This document shows positions 1-13,680 of a stretch of DNA of 64,000 bases, one piece after another; position 1 is the first letter of the stretch, and each line of letters begins with the position of its first letter. Under the pieces are notes generated by a model that was given only the letters and a program-made list of their open reading frames with translations, was not told the DNA's origin and ran no database searches. The stretch spans positions 28,419,577 through 28,483,576 of the forward strand of contig CM028884.1 of NCBI GenBank assembly GCA_016801885.1, given 5' to 3'. Origin of the DNA: Toxotes chatareus (Eukaryota; Chordata; Actinopteri; Toxotidae). The position numbers and the translations under genes are program-made.

Positions 1-2307
1 ATGTCATAAAAAACATCATTGTATAGTAAGGCGTCAAAATCGGCCAAAAAAAGTCAAAAAATTTTTCACCTCAAAATGTCATAAAAAACGTTTTAGTATA
101 GTAAAGGCGTCAAAATGTCAAAAAAAAAATTTTTGACCTCAAAATGTCATAAAAAACATCATTGTATAGTAAAATCGATCGGCCAAAAAGTCAAAAAAAT
201 TTTTTGGACCTCAAAATATCATAAAAAAAGGTCATAGTATAGTAAGGCATCAAAATCGACCAAAAAAAAGTCAAAAAAAATTTTGACCTCAAAATATCAT
301 AAAAAAAGGTCATAGTATAGTAAGCGTCAAAATCGGCCAAAAAAGTCAAAAAAATTTTTGACCTCAAAATGTCATAAAAAACATCATGGTATAGTAAAGG
401 CGTCAAAATCGGCCAAAAAAAAAGTCAAAAAAAATTTTGACCTCAAAATGTCATAAAAAACGTCATAGTATAGTAAAGGCGTCAAAATCGGCCAAAAAAA
501 AGTCAAAAAATTTTTGACCTCAAAATATCATAAAAAAAAATAGTCATAGTATAGTAAAAGCGTCAAAATCGGCCAAAAAAGTCAAAAATTTTTTGACCTC
601 AAAATGTCATAAAAAACGTCATAGTATAGTAAGGCGTCAAAATCGGCCAAAAAAAGTCAAAAAGTTTTTGACCTCAAAATGTCATAAAAAACGTCATAGT
701 ATCCTGAGGCGTCAAAATCGGCCAAAAAAAGTCAAAAAATTTTTCCACCTCAAAATGTCTCAAAAAACGTCATAGTATACTAAGGCTTCAAAATCGGCCA
801 AAAAAAGTCAAATTTTTTTTTACCTCAAAATGTCATAAAAAAACGTCATAGTATAGTAAGGCGTCAAAATCGGCCAAAAAAAGTCAAAATTTTTTTGACC
901 TCAAAATGTCATAAAAAACATCATAGTATAGTAAGGCGTCAAAAATGGTCCAAAAAGTCAAAAAAAAATTTTTGACCTCAAAATGTCATAAAAAACGTCA
1001 TAGTATAGTAAGGCGTCAAAATCGGCCAAAAAAAGTCAACATTTTTTTTGAGCTCAAAATATCATAAAAAAGGTCATAGTATAGTAAGGCGTCAAAATCG
1101 GCAAAAAAAAGTCAAATTTTTTTTGGAAGTCAAAATATTTAAAAAAAACCTCATAATATAGTAAGGCGTCAAAATCGGTCAAAAATTTTTTTGACCTCAA
1201 AATGTCGTAAAAATGGTCATAGTATAGTAAGGCGTCAAAATCGGCCAAAAAAAGTCAAAAAAAAATTTCACCTCAAAATGTCTCAAAAAACGTCATAGTA
1301 TACTAAGGCTTCAAAATCGGCCAAAAAAAGTCAGTTTTTTTTTTTTACCTCAAAATGTCATAAAAACGTCATAGTATAGTAAGGCGTCAAAATCGGCCAA
1401 AAAAAGTCAGTTTTTTTTTTTACCTCAAAATGTCATAAAAACGTCATAGTATAGTAAGGCGTCAAAATCGGCAAAAAAAAAGTCAAAAAAAATTTTTGAC
1501 CTCAAAATGTCATAAAAACGTCATGGTATCCTGAGGCGTCAAAATCGGCCAAAAAAAGTCGAAAAAATTTTTGACCTCAAAATGTCATAAAAAACATCAT
1601 GGTATAGTAAGGCGTCAAAATCGGCCAAAAAAAGTCAAAAAAATTTTTGACCTCAAAATGTCATAAAAAACATCATAGTATATTATGGCGTCAAAATCGG
1701 CCAAAAAAAGTCAAAAAATTTTTGACCTCAAAATGTCATAAAAAACGTCATAGTATAGTAAGGCGTCAAAATCGGCAAAAAAAGTCAAAAAAATTTTTGA
1801 GCTCAAAATGTCATAAAAAAGGTCATAGTATAGTAAGGCGTCAAAATCGGCCAAAAAAAGTCAAAAAATTTTTGACCTCAAAATGTCGTAAAAATGGTCA
1901 TAGTATAGTAAGGTGTCAAAATCGGCCAAAAAAAGTCAAATTTTTTTTGGAGCTCAAAATATCATAAAAAAGGTCATAGTATAGTAAGGCGTCAAAATCG
2001 GCCAAAAAAAGTCAATTTTTTTTTTACCTAAAAATGTCATAAAAAACGTCATAGTATAGTAAGGCGTCAAAATCGGCCAAAAAAAGTCAAAAAAATTTTT
2101 GACCTCAAAATGTCGTAAAAATGGTCATAGTATAGTAAGGCGTCAAAATCGGCCAAAAAAAGTCAAATTTTTTTTGGAGCTCAAAATATCGCAAAAAAGG
2201 TCATAGTATAGTAAGGCGTCAAAATCGGCCAAAAAAAGTCAAAAAAAATTTTCACCTCAAAATGTCTCAAAAAACGTCATAGTATACTAAGGCGTTAAAA
2301 TCGGCAA

Positions 2308-3330
2308 AAAGAGGAAAAAATTTTTTTGACCTCAAAATGTCGTAAAAATGGTCATAGTATAGTAAGGCGTCAAAAGTGGCCAAAAAAAGTCAAAAAAAAA
2401 TTTTGACCTCAAAATGTCATAAAAAACGTCATAGTATATTATGGCGTCAAAATCGGCCTGAAAAAGTCAAAACATTTTTTGACCTTAAAAACGTCATAGT
2501 ATAGTAAGGTCATATAATCGGCCAAAAAAAAGTCAAAAATTTTTTGACCTCAAAATGTCGTAAAATGGTCATAGTATAGTAAGGTGTCAAAATTGGCCAA
2601 AAAAAGTCAAATTTTTTTTTGACCTCAAAATGTCATAAAAACGTCATAGTATCCTGAGGCGTCAAAATCGGCCAAAAAAAGTCAAAAAAAAATTTAAGCC
2701 TCATAATGTCATAAAAAACGTCATAGTATAGTAAGCCGTCAAAATCGGCCAAAAAAAAGTCAAAAAATTTTTTGACCTCAAAATGTCGTAAAAATGGTCA
2801 TAGTATAGTAAGGTGTCAAAATCAGCCAAAAAAAGTCAAATTTTTTTTGGAGCTCAAAATATCATAAAAAAGGTCATAGTATAGTAAGGCGTCAAAATCG
2901 GCCAAAAAAAGTCAAAATTTTTTGTGACCTCAAAATGTCATAAAAAACGTCATAGTATAGTAAAGTGTCAAAATCGGCCAAAAAAAGTCAATTTTTTTTT
3001 GACCTCAAAATGTCATAAAAAACGTCATAGTATAGTAAGGCGTCAAAATCGGCCAAAAAAAGTCAAAAAAATTTTTGACCTCAAAATGTCGTAAAAATGG
3101 TCATAGTATAGTAAGGCGTCAAAAGTGGCCAAAAAAAGTCAAAAAAAATTTTTGACCTCAAAATGTCATAAAAAACGTCATAGTATGTTATGGCGTCAAA
3201 ATCGGCCTGAAAAAGTCAAAACATTTTTTGACCTCAAAATGTCATTAAAAACGTCATAGTATATTAAGGCGTCAAAATCGGCCAAAAAAAGTCAAAAAAA
3301 TTTTTGACTTTAAAAAATCATAAAAAACGT
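2308..3330. repeat. Higher-order block within the satellite (copy 1)
   Basis: This run of variant monomers recurs in the same order about 3,582 bases downstream. Shared diagnostic marks are AAAGAGGAAAAAA (2,308 and 5,890), GACCTTAAAAACG (2,481 and 6,063), CCTCATAATGTC (2,699 and 6,281) and TTTTGTGACCTC (2,920 and 6,501). A partial third copy starts near 4,810. Confidence 0.8.
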
Positions 3331-5889
3331 CAGAGTATATTAAGGCATCAAAATCGGCCAAAAAAAGTCAAAAAAATTTTTGACCTCAAAATGTCATAAA
3401 AAACGTCATAGTATAGTAAGGCGTTAAAATCGGCAGAAAAAAGTCAACATTTTTTTTACCTCAAAATGTCATAAAAAACGTCATAGTATAGTAAGGCGTC
3501 AAAATCGGCCAAAAAAAGTCAAAAATTTTTTTGACCTCAAAATGTCGTAAAAATGGTCATAGTATAGTAAGGCGTCAAAATCGGCCAAAAAAAGTCAAAT
3601 TTTTTTTGGAGCTCAAAATATCGTAAAAAAGGTCATAGTATAGTAAGGCGTCAAAATCGGCCAAAAAAAGTCAAATTGTTTTTTTACCTCAAAATGTCAT
3701 AAAAAACGTCATAGTATAGTAAGGCGTCAAAATCGGCCAAAAAAAGTCAAAAAGTTTTTGACCTAAAAATGTCATAAAAAACGTCATAGTATCCTGAGGC
3801 GTCAAAATCGGCCAAAAAAAGTCAAAAAAATTTTCCACCTCAAAATGTCTCAAAAAACGTCATAGTATATTAAGGCGTCAAAATCGGCCAAAAAAAGTCA
3901 AAAAAAATTTTTACTTTAAAAAATCATAAAAAACGTCAGAGTATATTAAGGCGTCAAAATCGGCCAAAAAAAGTCAAAAAAATTTTTGACTTTAAAAAAT
4001 CATAAAAAACTTCAGAGTATAGTAAGGCGTCAAAATCGGCAAAAAAAAAGTCAAAAAAAATTTTGACTTTAAAAAATCATGTAAAACGTCAGAGTATATT
4101 AAGGCGTCAAAATCGGCCAAAAAAAATCAAAAAAAATTTTTGACCTCAAAATGTCATAAAAACGTCATAGTATCCTGAGGCGTCAAAATCGGCCAAAAAA
4201 AGTCAAAAAAATGTCATAAAAAAACGTCAAAATCGTCAAAAAAAAAAAAAGTCAACATTTTTTTTACCTCAAAATGTCATAAAAAACGTCATAGTATAGT
4301 AAAAGGCGTTAAAATCGGCCAAAAAAAGTCAAAATTTTTTTTGACCTCAAAATGTCATAAAAAATGCGTCATAGTATAGTAAAGGCGTCAAAATCGGCCA
4401 AAAAAAAGTCAAATTTTTTTTTGACTCAAAATATCGTAAAAAAAGGTCATAGTATAGTAAAGGCGTCAAAATCGGCCAAAAAAAGTCAAATTTTTTGGAG
4501 CTCAAAATATCGTAAAAAAGGTCATAGTCATAGTATAGTAAAAATCAAAATCAAAAAAGTCAAATTTTTGGAGCTCAAAAATCGCAAAAAACGTCATAGT
4601 ATAGTAAAGCTCAAAATTTTGGAGCTCAAAATATCATAAAAAACGTCATAGTATAGTAAAGCGCGTCAAAATCGGCCAAAAAAAAAAAAAATTTTTTGAC
4701 CTCAAAATGTCGTAAAAATGGTCATAGTATAGTAAGGCGTCAAAATCAGCCAAAAAAAGTCAAATTTTTTTTGGAGCTCAAAATATCGCAAAAAAGGTCA
4801 AAGTATAGTAAGGCGTCAAAATTGGCCAAAAAAAGTCAAAAATTTTTCTGACCTCAAAATGTCATAAAAAACGTCATAGTATAGTAAAGTGTCAAAATCG
4901 GCCAAAAAAAGTCAAATTTTTTTTGACCTCAAAATGTCATAAAAAACGTCATAGTATAGTAAGGCGTCAAAATCGGCCAAAAAAAATCAAAAAAAATTTT
5001 GACCTCAAAATGTCATAAAAATGGTCATAGTATAGTAAGGCGTCAAAAGTGGCCAAAAAAAGTCAAAAAAAAATTTTGACCTCAAAATGTCATAAAAAAC
5101 GTCATAGTATATTATGGCGTCAAAATTGGCCTGAAAAAGTCAAAACATTTTTTGACCTCAAAATGTCATTAAAAACGTCATAGTATATTAAGGCGTCAAA
5201 ATCGGCCAAAAAAAGTCAAAAAAAATTTTGACTTTAAAAAATCATAAAAAACGTCAGAGTATATTAAGGCGTCAAAATCGGCCAAAAAAAGTCAAAAAAA
5301 TTTTTGACCTCAAAATGTCATAAAAAACGTCATAGTATAGTAAGGCATTAAAATCGGCAGAAAAAAGTCAACATTTTTTTTACCTCAAAATGTCATAAAA
5401 AACGTCATAGTATAGTAAGGCGTCAAAATCGGCCAAAAAAAGTCAAAATTTTTTTTGACCTCAAAATGTCGTAAAAATGGTCATAGTATAGTAAGGCGTC
5501 AAAATCGGCCAAAAAAAGTCAAATTTTTTTGGAGCTCAAAATATCGTAAAAAAGGTCATAGTATAGTAAGGCGTCAAAATCGGCCAAAAAAAGTCAAATT
5601 TTTTTTGACCTCAAAATGTCATAAAAAACGTCATAGTATAGTAAGGCGTCAAAATCGGCCAAAAAAAGTCAAAAAATTTTTTGACCTCAAAATGTCGTAA
5701 AAATGGTCATAGTATAGTAAGGCGTCAAAATCGGCCAAAAAAAGTCAAAAAAAAATTTCACCTCAAAATGTCTCAAAAAACGTCATAGTATACTAAGGCT
5801 TCAAAATCGGCCAAAAAAAGTCAAAAAAAATTTTGACCTCAAAATGTCATAAAAAACGTCATAGTATAGTAAGGCGTTAAAATCGGCAA

Positions 5890-6910
5890 AAAGAGGAAAA
5901 AATTTTTTTGACCTCAAAATGTCGTAAAAATGGTCATAGTATAGTAAGGCGTCAAAAGTGGCCAAAAAAAGTCAAAAAAAATTTTTGACCTCAAAATGTC
6001 ATAAAAAACGTCATAGTATATTATGGCGTCAAAATCGGCCTGAAAAAGTCAAAACATTTTTTGACCTTAAAAACGTCATAGTATAGTAAGGCGTCATAAT
6101 CGGCCAAAAAAAGTCAAAAATTTTTTTGACCTCAAAATGTCGTAAAAATGGTCATAGTATAGTAAGGTGTCAAAATTGGCCAAAAAAAGTCAAATTTTTT
6201 TTTGACCTCAAAATGTCATAAAAACGTCATAGTATCCTGAGGCGTCAAAATCGGCCAAAAAAAGTCAAAAAAAATTTTCGCCTCATAATGTCATAAAAAC
6301 GTCATAGTATAGTAAGCCGTCAAAATCGGCCAAAAAAAAGTCAAAAAATTTTTTGACCTCAAAATGTCGTAAAAATGGTCATAGTATAGTAAGGTGTCAA
6401 AATCAGCCAAAAAAAGTCAAAATTTTTTTGGAGCTCAAAATATCGCAAAAAAGGTCATAGTATAGTAAGGCGTCAAAATCGGCCAAAAAAAGTCAAAATT
6501 TTTTGTGACCTCAAAATGTCATAAAAAACGTCATAGTATAGTAAAGTGTCAAAATCGGCCAAAAAAAGTCAAAATTTTTTTGACCTCAAAATGTCATAAA
6601 AAACGTCATAGTATAGTAAGGCGTCAAAATCAGCCAAAAAAAGTCAAAAAAATTTTTGACCTCAAAATGTCGTAAAAATGGTCATAGTATAGTAAGGCGT
6701 CAAAAGTGGCCAAAAAAAGTCAAAAAAATTTTTGACCTCAAAATGTCATAAAAAACGTAGTATATATTATGGCGTCAAAATCGGCCTGAAAAAGTCAAAA
6801 CATTTTTTGACCTCAAAATGTCATTAAAAACGTCATAGTATATTAAGGCGTCAAAATCGGCCAAAAAAAGTCAAAAAAAATTTTTACTTTAAAAAATCAT
6901 AAAAAACGTC
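5890..6910. repeat. Higher-order block within the satellite (copy 2)
   Basis: This is the second copy of the multi-monomer block at 2,308-3,330. It carries the same order of variant monomers at a constant offset of 3,581-3,582 bases, which points to a single segmental duplication inside the array. Confidence 0.8.
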
Positions 6911-9900
6911 AGAGTATATTAAGGCGTCAAAATCGGCCAAAAAAAGTCAAAAAAATTTTTGACTTTAAAAAATCATAAAAAACTTCAGAGTATAGTAAGG
7001 CGTCAAAATCGGCCAAAAAAAGTCAAAAAAATTTTTGACTTTAAAAAATCATAAAAAACGTCAGAGTATATTAAGGCGTCAAAATCGGCCAAAAAAAGTC
7101 AAAAAAATTTTTGACCTCAAAATGTCATAAAAAAAACGTCATAGTATAGTAAGGCGTCAAAATCGGCCAAAAAAAGTCAAAAAAATTTTTGACTTTAAAA
7201 AATCATAAAAAACGTCAGAGTACATTAAGGCGTCAAAATCGGCCAAAAAAAGTCAAAAAAATTTTTGACCTCAAAATGTCATAAAAAAACGTCATAGTAT
7301 AGTAAGGCGTCAAAATCGGCCAAAAAAAGTCAAAAAATTTTTGGAGCGCAAAATATCATAAAAAACGTCATAGTATAATAAGGCGTCAAAATCGGCCAAA
7401 AAAAGTCAAAAAATGTTTTGACCTCAAAATGTCATAAAAAACGTCATAGTATTGTAAGGCGTTAAAATCGGCAGAAAAAAGTCAACATTTTTTTGACCTC
7501 AAAATGTCATAAAAAACGTCATAGTATAGTAAGGCGTCAAAATCGGCCAAAAAAAGTCAAAAAAATTTTTGACCTCAAAATGTCGTAAAAATGGTCATAC
7601 TATAGTAAGGCGTCAAAATCGGCCAAAAACAGTCAAATTTTTTTTGGAGCTCAAAATATCAAAAAAACGTCATAGTATAGTAAGGCGTCAAAATTGGCCA
7701 AAAAAAGTCAAAAAATTTTTTTGACCTCAAAATGTCATAAAAACGTCATAGTATCCTGAGGCGTCAAAATCGGCCAAAAAAAGTCAAAATTTTTTTGACC
7801 TCAAAATGTCATAAAAAACATCATAGTATAGTAAGGCGTCAAAATCGGCAAAAAAAAGTCAAAAAAATTTTTGACCTCAAAATGTCATAAAAAACATCAT
7901 TGTATAGTAAGGCGTCAAAATCGGCCAAAAAAGTCAAAAAAGTCAAAAAAATTTTTGACCTCAAAATATCATAAAAAAGGTCATAGTATAGTAAGGCGCC
8001 AAAATCGGCAGAAAAAAGTCAAAAAAAAATTTGACCTCAAAATGTCATAAAAAACGTCATAGTATAGTAAGACGTCAAAATCGGCCAAAAAAAGTCAAAA
8101 ATTTTTTGACCTCAAAATGTCATAAAAAACGTCATAGTATATTATGGTGTCAAAATCGCCAAAAAACGTCAAAAATTTTATTGACCTCAAAATGTCATAC
8201 AAAACGTCATAGTATAGTAAGGCGTCAAAATCGCCAAAAAAAGTCAAAAATTTTTTTGACCTCAAAATGTCATACAAAACGTCATAGTATAGTAAGGCAT
8301 CAAAATCGGCAAAAAAAGTCAAAAAATTTTTGACCTCAAATTGTCGTAAAAATGGTCATAGTATAGCAAGGCGTCAAAATCGGCAGAAAAAAGTCAAAAT
8401 TTTTTTGACCTCAAAATGTCATAAAAAACGTCATAGTATAGTAAGGCGTCAAAATCGGCAGAAAAAAGTCAAAAAAAATTTTGACCTCAAAATCGGCCAA
8501 AAAAAGTCAAAATTTTTTTGACCTCAAAATGTCATAAAAAACGTCATAGTATAGTAAGGCGTCAAAATCGGCAGAAAAAAGTCAAAATTTTTTTGACCTC
8601 AAAATGTCATAAAAAACGTCATAGTATAGTAAGGCGTCAAAATCGGCCAAAAAAAGTCAAAATTTTTTTTGACCTCAAAATGTCGTAAAAATGTCATAGT
8701 ATCCTGAGGCGTCAAAATTGGCCAAAAAAAGTCAAAAAAATTTTTGACCTCAAAATATCATAAAAAAGGTCATAGTATAGTAAGGCGTCAAAATCGGCCA
8801 AAAAAAAGTCAAAATTTTTTTTGGAGCTCAAAATATAAAAAAAAACGTCATAGTATAGTAAGGCGTCAAATTTGGCCAAAAAAAGTCAAAAAAATTTTTT
8901 TACCTCAAAATGTCTCAAAAAACATCATAGTATACTAACGCTTCAAAATCGGCCAAAAAAAGTCAATTTTTTTTTTTACCTCAAAATGTCATAAAAAAAC
9001 GTCATAGTATAGTAAGGCGTCAAAATCGGCCAAAAAAAGTCAAAAAAATTTTTGACCTCAAAATATCATAAAAAAGGTCATAGTATAGTAAGGCGTCAAA
9101 ATCGGCAAAAAAAAAGTCGAATTTTTTTTGGAAGTCAAAATATCAAAAAAAACGTCATAGTATAGTAAGGCGTCAAAATCGGCCAAAAAAAGTCAAAAAA
9201 TTTTTTGACCTCAAAATGTCGTAAAAATGGTCATAGTATAGTAAGGCGTCAAAATCGGCCAAAAAAAGTCAAAACATTTTTTCACCTCAAAATGTCTCAA
9301 AAAACGTCATAGTATACTAAGGCTTCAAAATCGGCCAAAAAAAGTCAAATTTTTTAGGAGCTCAAAATATCATAAAAAACAACATAGTATAGTAAGGCGT
9401 CAAAATCGGCCAAAAAAAGTCAAAAAAATTTTTGACCTCAAAATGTCGTAAAAATGGTCATAGTATAGTAAGGCGTCAAAATCGGCAGAAAAAAGTCAAA
9501 AATTTTTTGACCTCAAAATGTCATAAAAAACGTCATAGTATAGTAAGGCGTCAAAATCAGCAGAAAAAAGTCAAAATTTTTTTGACCTCAAAATGTCATA
9601 AAAAACGTCATAGTATAGTAAGGCGTCAAAATCGGCCAAAAAAAGTCAAAAAAATTTTTGACCTCAAAATGTCATAAAAAACGTCATAGTATTGTAAGGC
9701 GTTAAAATCGGCAGAAAAAAGTCAACATTTTTTTGACCTCAAAATGTCATAAAAAACGTCATAGTATAGTAAGGCGTCAAAATCGGCAAAAAAGTCAAAA
9801 TTTTTTTTGACCTCAAAATGTCGTAAAAATGGTCATAGTATAGTAAGGCGTCAAAATCGGCCAAAAAAAGTCAAATTTTTTTTGGAGCTCAAAATATTGT

Positions 9901-12900
9901 AAAAAAGGTCATAGTATAGTAAGGCGTCAAAATCGGCAAAAAAAGTCAAAAAATTTTTTGACCTCAAAATGTCGTAAAAATGGTCATAGTATAGTAAGGC
10001 ATCAAAATCGGCAAAAAAAGTCAAAAATTTTTTTGACCTCAAATTGTCGTAAAAATGGTCATAGTATAGTAAGGCGTCAAAATCGGCAGAAAAAAGTCAA
10101 AATTTTTTTGACCTCAAAATGTCATAAAAAACGTCATAGTATAGTAAGGCGTCAAAATCGGCAGAAAAAAGTCAAAAAAAATTTTGACCTCAAAATCGGC
10201 CAAAAAAAGTCAAAATTTTTTTGACCTCAAAATGTCATAAAAAACATCATTGTATAGTAAGGCGTCAAAATCGGCCAAAAAAAGTCAAAAAAATTTTTGA
10301 CCTCAAAATATCATAAAAAAGGTCATAGTATAGTAAGGCGTCAAAATCGGCAAAAAAAGTCAAAAAATTTTTTGACCTCAAAATGTCGTAAAAATGGTCA
10401 TAGTATAGTAAGGCGTCAAAATCGGCAGAAAAAAGTCAAAAATTTTTTGACCTCAAAATGTCATAAAAAACGTCATAGTATAGTAAGGCATCAAAATCGG
10501 CAAAAAAAGTCAAAAATTTTTTTGACCTCAAAATGTCATAAAAAACGTCATAGTATAGTAAGGCGTCAAAATCGGCAGAAAAAAGTCAAAAAAAATTTTG
10601 ACCTCAAAATCGGCCAAAAAAAGTCAAAATTTTTTTGACCTCAAAATGTCATAAAAAACGTCATAGTATAGTAAGGCGTCAAAATCGGCAGAAAAAAGTC
10701 AAAATTTTTTTGACCTCAAAATGTCTTAAAAAACGTCATAGTATCCTGAGGCGTCAAAATCGGCCAAAAAAAGTCAAAAAAATTTTTGACCTCAAAATGT
10801 CATAAAAACGTCATAGTATCCTGAGGCGTCAAAATCGGCCAAAAAGAGTCAAAAATTTTTTTCGCCTCATAATGTCATAAAAACGTCATAGTATAGTAAG
10901 CCGTCAAAATCGGCCAAAAAAAAGTCAAAAAAATTTTTGACCTCAAAATGTCATAAAAAAACGTCATAGTATAGTAAGGCGTCAAAATCGGCCAAAAAAA
11001 AGTCGAAAAAATTTTTGACCTCAAAATGTCATAAAAAACGTCATAGTATAGTAAGGCGTCAAAATCGGCAGAAAAAAGTCAAAAAATTTTTGACCTCAAA
11101 ATGTCATAAAAAACGTCATAGTATAGTAAGGCGTCAAAATCGGCAGAAAAAAGTCAAAAAATTTTTGACCTCAAAATGTCATAAAAAACGTCATAGTATA
11201 GTAAGGCGTCAAAATCGGCCAAAAAAAGTCAAAAATTTTTTTGACCTCAAAATGTCGTAAAAATGTCATAGTATCCTGAGGCGTCAAAATCGGCCAAAAA
11301 AAGTCAAAAAAATTTTTGACCTCAAAATATCATAAAAAACGTCATAGTATAGTAAGGCGTCAAATTTGGCCAAAAAAAGTCAAAAAATTTTTTACCTCAA
11401 AATGTCTCAAAAAACATCATAGTATACTAAGGCTTCAAAATCGGCCAAAAAAAGTCCATTTTCTTTTTTTTACCTCAAAATGTCATAAAAAAAACGTCAT
11501 AGTATAGTAAGGCGTCAAAATCGGCCAAAAAAAGTCAAAAAATTTTTTGAGCTCAAAATATCATAAAAAAGGTCATAGTATAGTAAGGCGTCAAAATCGG
11601 CAAAAAAAAGTCGAATTTTTTTGGAAGTCAAAATATCAAAAAAAAACGTCATAGTATAGTAAGGCGTCAAAATCGGCCAAAAAAAGTCAAAAAATTTTTT
11701 GACCTCAAAATGTCATAAAAACGTCATAGTATCCTGAGGCGTCAAAATCGGCCAAAAAGAGTCAAAAAATTTCTTCGCCTCATAATGTCATAAAAACGTC
11801 ATAGTATAGTAAGCCGTCAAAATCGGCCAAAAAAAAGTCAAAAAAATTTTTGACCTCAAAATGTCATAAAAAACGTCATAGTATAGTAAGGCGTCAAAAT
11901 CGGCCAAAAAAAAGTCAAAAAATTTTTTGACCTCAAAATGTCATAAAAAACGTCATAGTATAGTAAGGCGTCAAAATCGGCCAAAAAGAGTCAAAAAATT
12001 TTTTCACCTCAAAATGTCATAAAAACGTCATAGTATAGTAAGGCGTCAAAATCGGCCAAAAAAAGTCAAATTTTTTTTTGACCTCAAAATGTAGTAAAAA
12101 ATGTCATAGTATAGTAAGGCGTCAAAATCGGCCAAAAAGAGTCAAATTTTTTTTTCGCCTCAAAATGTCATAAAAACGTCATAGTATAGTAAGCCGTCAA
12201 AATCGGCCAAAAAAAGTCAAAAAAATTTTTGACCTCAAAATGTCATAAAAAACGTCATAGTATAGTAAGGCGTCAAAATCGGCCAAAAAAAGTCAAAATT
12301 TTTTTGGAGCTCAAAATGTCGTAAAAAATGTCATAGTATAGTAAGGCGTCAAAATCGGCCAAAAAAAGTCAAATTTTTTTTCGCCTCAAAATGTCATAAA
12401 ACTGGTCATAGTATAGTAAGGCGTCAAAATCGGCCAAAAAAAGTCAAAAAAATTTTTGACCTCAAAATGTCATAAAAAAGGTCATAGTATAGTAAGGCGT
12501 CAAAATCGGCCAAAAAAAGTCAAAAAATGTTTTGACCTCAAAATGTCATAAAAAAGGTCATAGTATAGTAAGGTGTCAAAATCGGCCAAAAAAAGTCAAA
12601 AAAATTTTTGACCTCAAAATGTCTTGAAAATAGTCATAGTATAGTAAGGCGTCAAAATCGGCCAAAAAAAGTCAAATTGTTTTTTTACCTCAAAATGTCA
12701 TAAAAAACGTCATGGTATAGTAAGGCGTCAAAATCGGCCAAAAAAAGTCAAAATTTTTTGACCTCAAAATGTCGTAAAAATGGTCATAGTATAGTAAGGC
12801 GTCAAAAGTGGCCAAAAAAAGTCAAAAAAAATTTTTGACCTCAAAATGTCATAAAAAACGTCATAGTATATTATGGCGTCAAAATCGGCCTGAAAAAGTC

Positions 12901-13680
12901 AAAACATTTTTTGACCTCAAAATGTCATTAAAAACGTCATAGTATATTAAGGCGTCAAAATCGGCCAAAAAAAGTCAAAAAAATTTTTGACTTTAAAAAA
13001 TCATAAAAAACGTCAGAGTATATTAAGGCGTCAAAATCGGCCAAAAAAAGTCAAAAAAATTTTTGACTTTAAAAAAATCATAAAAAACTTCAGAGTATAG
13101 TAAGGCGTCAAAATCGGCCAAAAAAAGTCAAAAAAATTTTTGACTTTAAAAAATCATGTAAAACGTCAGAGTATATTAAGGCGTCAAAATCGGCCAAAAA
13201 AAATCAAAAAAATTTTTGACCTCAAAATGTCATAAAAAACGTCATAGTATAGTAAGGCGTCAAAATCGGCCAAAAAAAGTCAAAAAATTTTTTGACCTCA
13301 AAATGTCATAAAAAACGTCATAGTATAGTAAGGCGTCAAAATCGGCCAAAAAAAGTCAAAATTTTTTTTGACCTCAAAATGTCGTAAAAATGGTCATAGT
13401 ATAGTAAGGCGTCAAAATCGGCCAAAAAAAGTCAAATTTTTTTTATTCTCAAAATGTCATAAAAATGGTCATAGTATAGTAAGGTGTCAAAATCGGCCAA
13501 AAAAAGTCACAATTTAGTATGGCCTCAATATGTGCCAAAAATGTCAAAGTATAGTAAGGTTTCAAAATAGTAAGATATGTATGAGCAATATACTGTTGGT
13601 GTGTGAATTACCTGTGTGACTTACCTGTTATGGTGTCCTGCTTTGGTTAATCGTTTGTGTGTAAAAGTTAATAACACGAC

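Larger units (their letters stand above)
1..13590. repeat. Tandem satellite array, ~76-bp monomer, ~180 copies
   Basis: The whole interval is head-to-tail copies of an AT-rich monomer of about 72-78 bp. Each copy contains, in order, GACCTCAAAATGTCATAAAA, ACGTCATAGTATAGTAAGGC, GTCAAAATCGGCCAAAAAAA and GTCAAAAAAATTTTT. Variant classes are mixed: GTCGTAAAAATGGTCATAG, GGAGCTCAAAATATCGTAAA, a CTTTAAAAAATCAT...GTCAGAG type, and a TATCCTGAGGCG type. The array begins before base 1. It decays at about 13,500-13,590, where the last monomers are strongly diverged, as is usual at a satellite edge. No CENP-B box was noticed. Because slc1a2 exons lie only to its right and continue the same gene, it is inferred to be intronic. 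Open frames inside it are by-products of monomers whose length is a multiple of three. Confidence 0.97.

Noticed and set aside
593..11507. Many 60-113-residue frames with the basic repeat TSKCHKKRHSIVRRQNR on the plus strand and ADFDALLYYD on the minus strand
   Set aside because: They arise only where satellite monomers have lengths divisible by three, occur on both strands of the same DNA, and stop wherever a monomer changes length. No gene is implied.
1..13590. CRISPR-like array
   Set aside because: The units are contiguous and head to tail without unique spacers, in a vertebrate intron; this is a satellite.
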